The notes below the pieces were generated by a model. That model was not told the DNA's origin. It searched no databases and saw only the letters and a program-made list of their open reading frames with translations. A program made the translations under genes and the position numbers. A DNA stretch of 8,150 bases from Bacteroidetes bacterium UBA6063 (GTDB taxonomy: Bacteria; Bacteroidota; Bacteroidia; NS11-12g; UBA9320), in NCBI GenBank assembly GCA_002428905.1, contig DIYD01000070.1, positions 1 to 8,150 of the forward strand. Reading direction: 5' to 3'. Position 1 is the stretch's first letter, and every line of letters begins with the position of its first letter. Shown here piece by piece: positions 7,322 through 8,150 of this stretch.

Positions 7322-8150
7322 CTAGCGGTTTATTCCCTCCAGATCTAGTAAGAATGCATATTCCTGTGCAATTTCTTTAATGCGCTCAAAACGTCCACTG
7401 GCTCCACCATGCCCAAAATCCATTTCGGTTTGGAGCAATAAAATATTGTCATCCGTCTTTAAATCACGAAGTTTCGCCACCCACTTTGCCGGTTCCCAAT
7501 ACTGCACCTGACTGTCGTGAAGACCTGTGGTTACCAGCACATTCGGATACTCCTTCGCCTCTACGTTATCGTAAGGCGAATACGATTTAATATACCAGTA
7601 GTATTCTTCTTCTTTCGGATTTCCCCATTCATCGAATTCACCTGTTGTTAGCGGAATGGACTCATCCAGCATGGTCGTTACCACATCAACAAAAGGCACG
7701 GCTGCAATAACACCATTCCACAACTCCGGCGCCATGTTCATCACTGCACCCATTAGCAAACCACCCGCACTTCCACCCATCGCATAGAGATGTTCAGGAG
7801 AACTATAATTATGTTCGACAAGGTATTTCCCGCAATCAATAAAATCGAAGAAGGTGTTTTTCTTGTGCAGTAATTTCCCGTTTTCATACCAGGGCCTTCC
7901 AAGCTCTTCCCCTCCCCGAATATGTGCAATTACATAAATAAAACCACGATCGAGCAGGCTTAACCGGACTGAACTGAAATGAGGATCAATCGAGTGTCCG
8001 TAGCTCCCATAAGCGTAGAGCAACAAGGGGGCCTGACCGTTCAACGCGACGCCCTTTTTGTGCACTATCGAAATAGGCACCTGGACACCGTCTCGTGCCG
8101 TCACCATCTTTCGTTCGGAATGATATAATCCTTTATCATATCCACCCACA
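7322..8150 (-). CDS. ptrB: oligopeptidase B (S9A prolyl oligopeptidase family), C-terminal part
   Basis: This is the catalytic alpha/beta-hydrolase domain of an S9 serine oligopeptidase, which in oligopeptidase B cleaves short peptides after Lys or Arg. Only the last 275 residues are inside the window. The frame stays open to the edge and the first whole codon is GTG read as Val, not a start; roughly 400 N-terminal residues (the beta-propeller) should lie beyond 8150. Counting from that Val, the nucleophile is Ser127 (GGSAGG), the acid Asp212 (GLHDSQV) and the base His247 (FGHGGASGR). The Ser-Asp and Asp-His spacings of 85 and 35 equal those I recall for E. coli PtrB (Ser532, Asp617, His652). 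'[19 protein letters not shown]' at about 76-94 is also typical of oligopeptidase B, not plain prolyl oligopeptidase. No signal peptide can be assessed. The domain seems intact and converges on the YceI gene. Confidence 0.93.
   Translation of the reverse strand, partial: VGGYDKGLYHSERKMVTARDGVQVPISIVHKKGVALNGQAPLLLYAYGSYGHSIDPHFSSVRLSLLDRGFIYVIAHIRGGEELGRPWYENGKLLHKKNTFFDFIDCGKYLVEHNYSSPEHLYAMGGSAGGLLMGAVMNMAPELWNGVIAAVPFVDVVTTMLDESIPLTTGEFDEWGNPKEEEYYWYIKSYSPYDNVEAKEYPNVLVTTGLHDSQVQYWEPAKWVAKLRDLKTDDNILLLQTEMDFGHGGASGRFERIKEIAQEYAFLLDLEGINR

Noticed and set aside
7322..8150. A complete small hydrolase gene starting with the GTG at 8149.
   Set aside because: The frame stays open to the window edge, and the residues there (V-G-G-Y-D) match the interior of oligopeptidase B just before its catalytic domain, so the gene is cut by the window end.

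Overview
The window looks like chromosomal DNA from a member of the Bacteroidota, probably an environmental flavobacterial or cytophagal type. The reasons are: no Shine-Dalgarno sequences ahead of the starts that can be checked; three predicted lipoproteins with Bacteroidota-style short signal peptides; a methionyl-tRNA synthetase with the 'K-L-S-T-S' form of the KMSKS loop, which I associate from memory with this phylum; and an S41 peptidase of a subtype I know mainly from Bacteroidota. I cannot name a genus.

Layout. Bases 1-2886 hold a tight plus-strand cluster of three genes. The first is an S41-family peptidase lipoprotein. The second is a PqqB-like metallo-beta-lactamase-fold lipoprotein that overlaps the first by 8 bp. 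The third is a YehS-type DUF1456 protein starting 2 bp after the second. The upstream end of the cluster, with any promoter, lies outside the window. It meets a minus-strand pair tail to tail, and the two stop codons share one CTAG. The minus-strand pair, read from right to left, is an exported protein of unknown function (start at 6405) followed after 10 bp by metG (2883-4892).

Between the exported-protein gene and the divergent plus-strand gene for a YceI-family lipoprotein (6607-7248) is a 201 bp AT-rich spacer. It holds two identical perfect palindromes, TGTATATACA, spaced 22 bp centre to centre. This is the most interesting non-coding signal here. It looks like an operator, and it fits the TRTACA-N12-TGTAYA pattern I recall for LitR/CarH-type (B12, light-sensing MerR family) regulators. 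The YceI gene is followed by a clear rho-independent terminator at 7282-7311. The window ends in the C-terminal catalytic domain of an oligopeptidase B (S9 family) on the minus strand, whose 5' part lies beyond 8150.

How the genes work together. Most of the window is housekeeping and envelope or peptidase functions, not a recognisable defence, mobile or biosynthetic system. I found no RNA genes, insertion sequences, CRISPR arrays or phage genes. The two adjacent lipoproteins in the first cluster (a peptidase-like protein and a metallo-hydrolase) may act together at the envelope, but their substrates cannot be read from the sequence. I do not see a convincing undescribed multi-gene system. The best candidates for follow-up are the twin-palindrome operator, the unknown exported protein co-directional with metG, and the non-canonical active sites of the first two lipoproteins.
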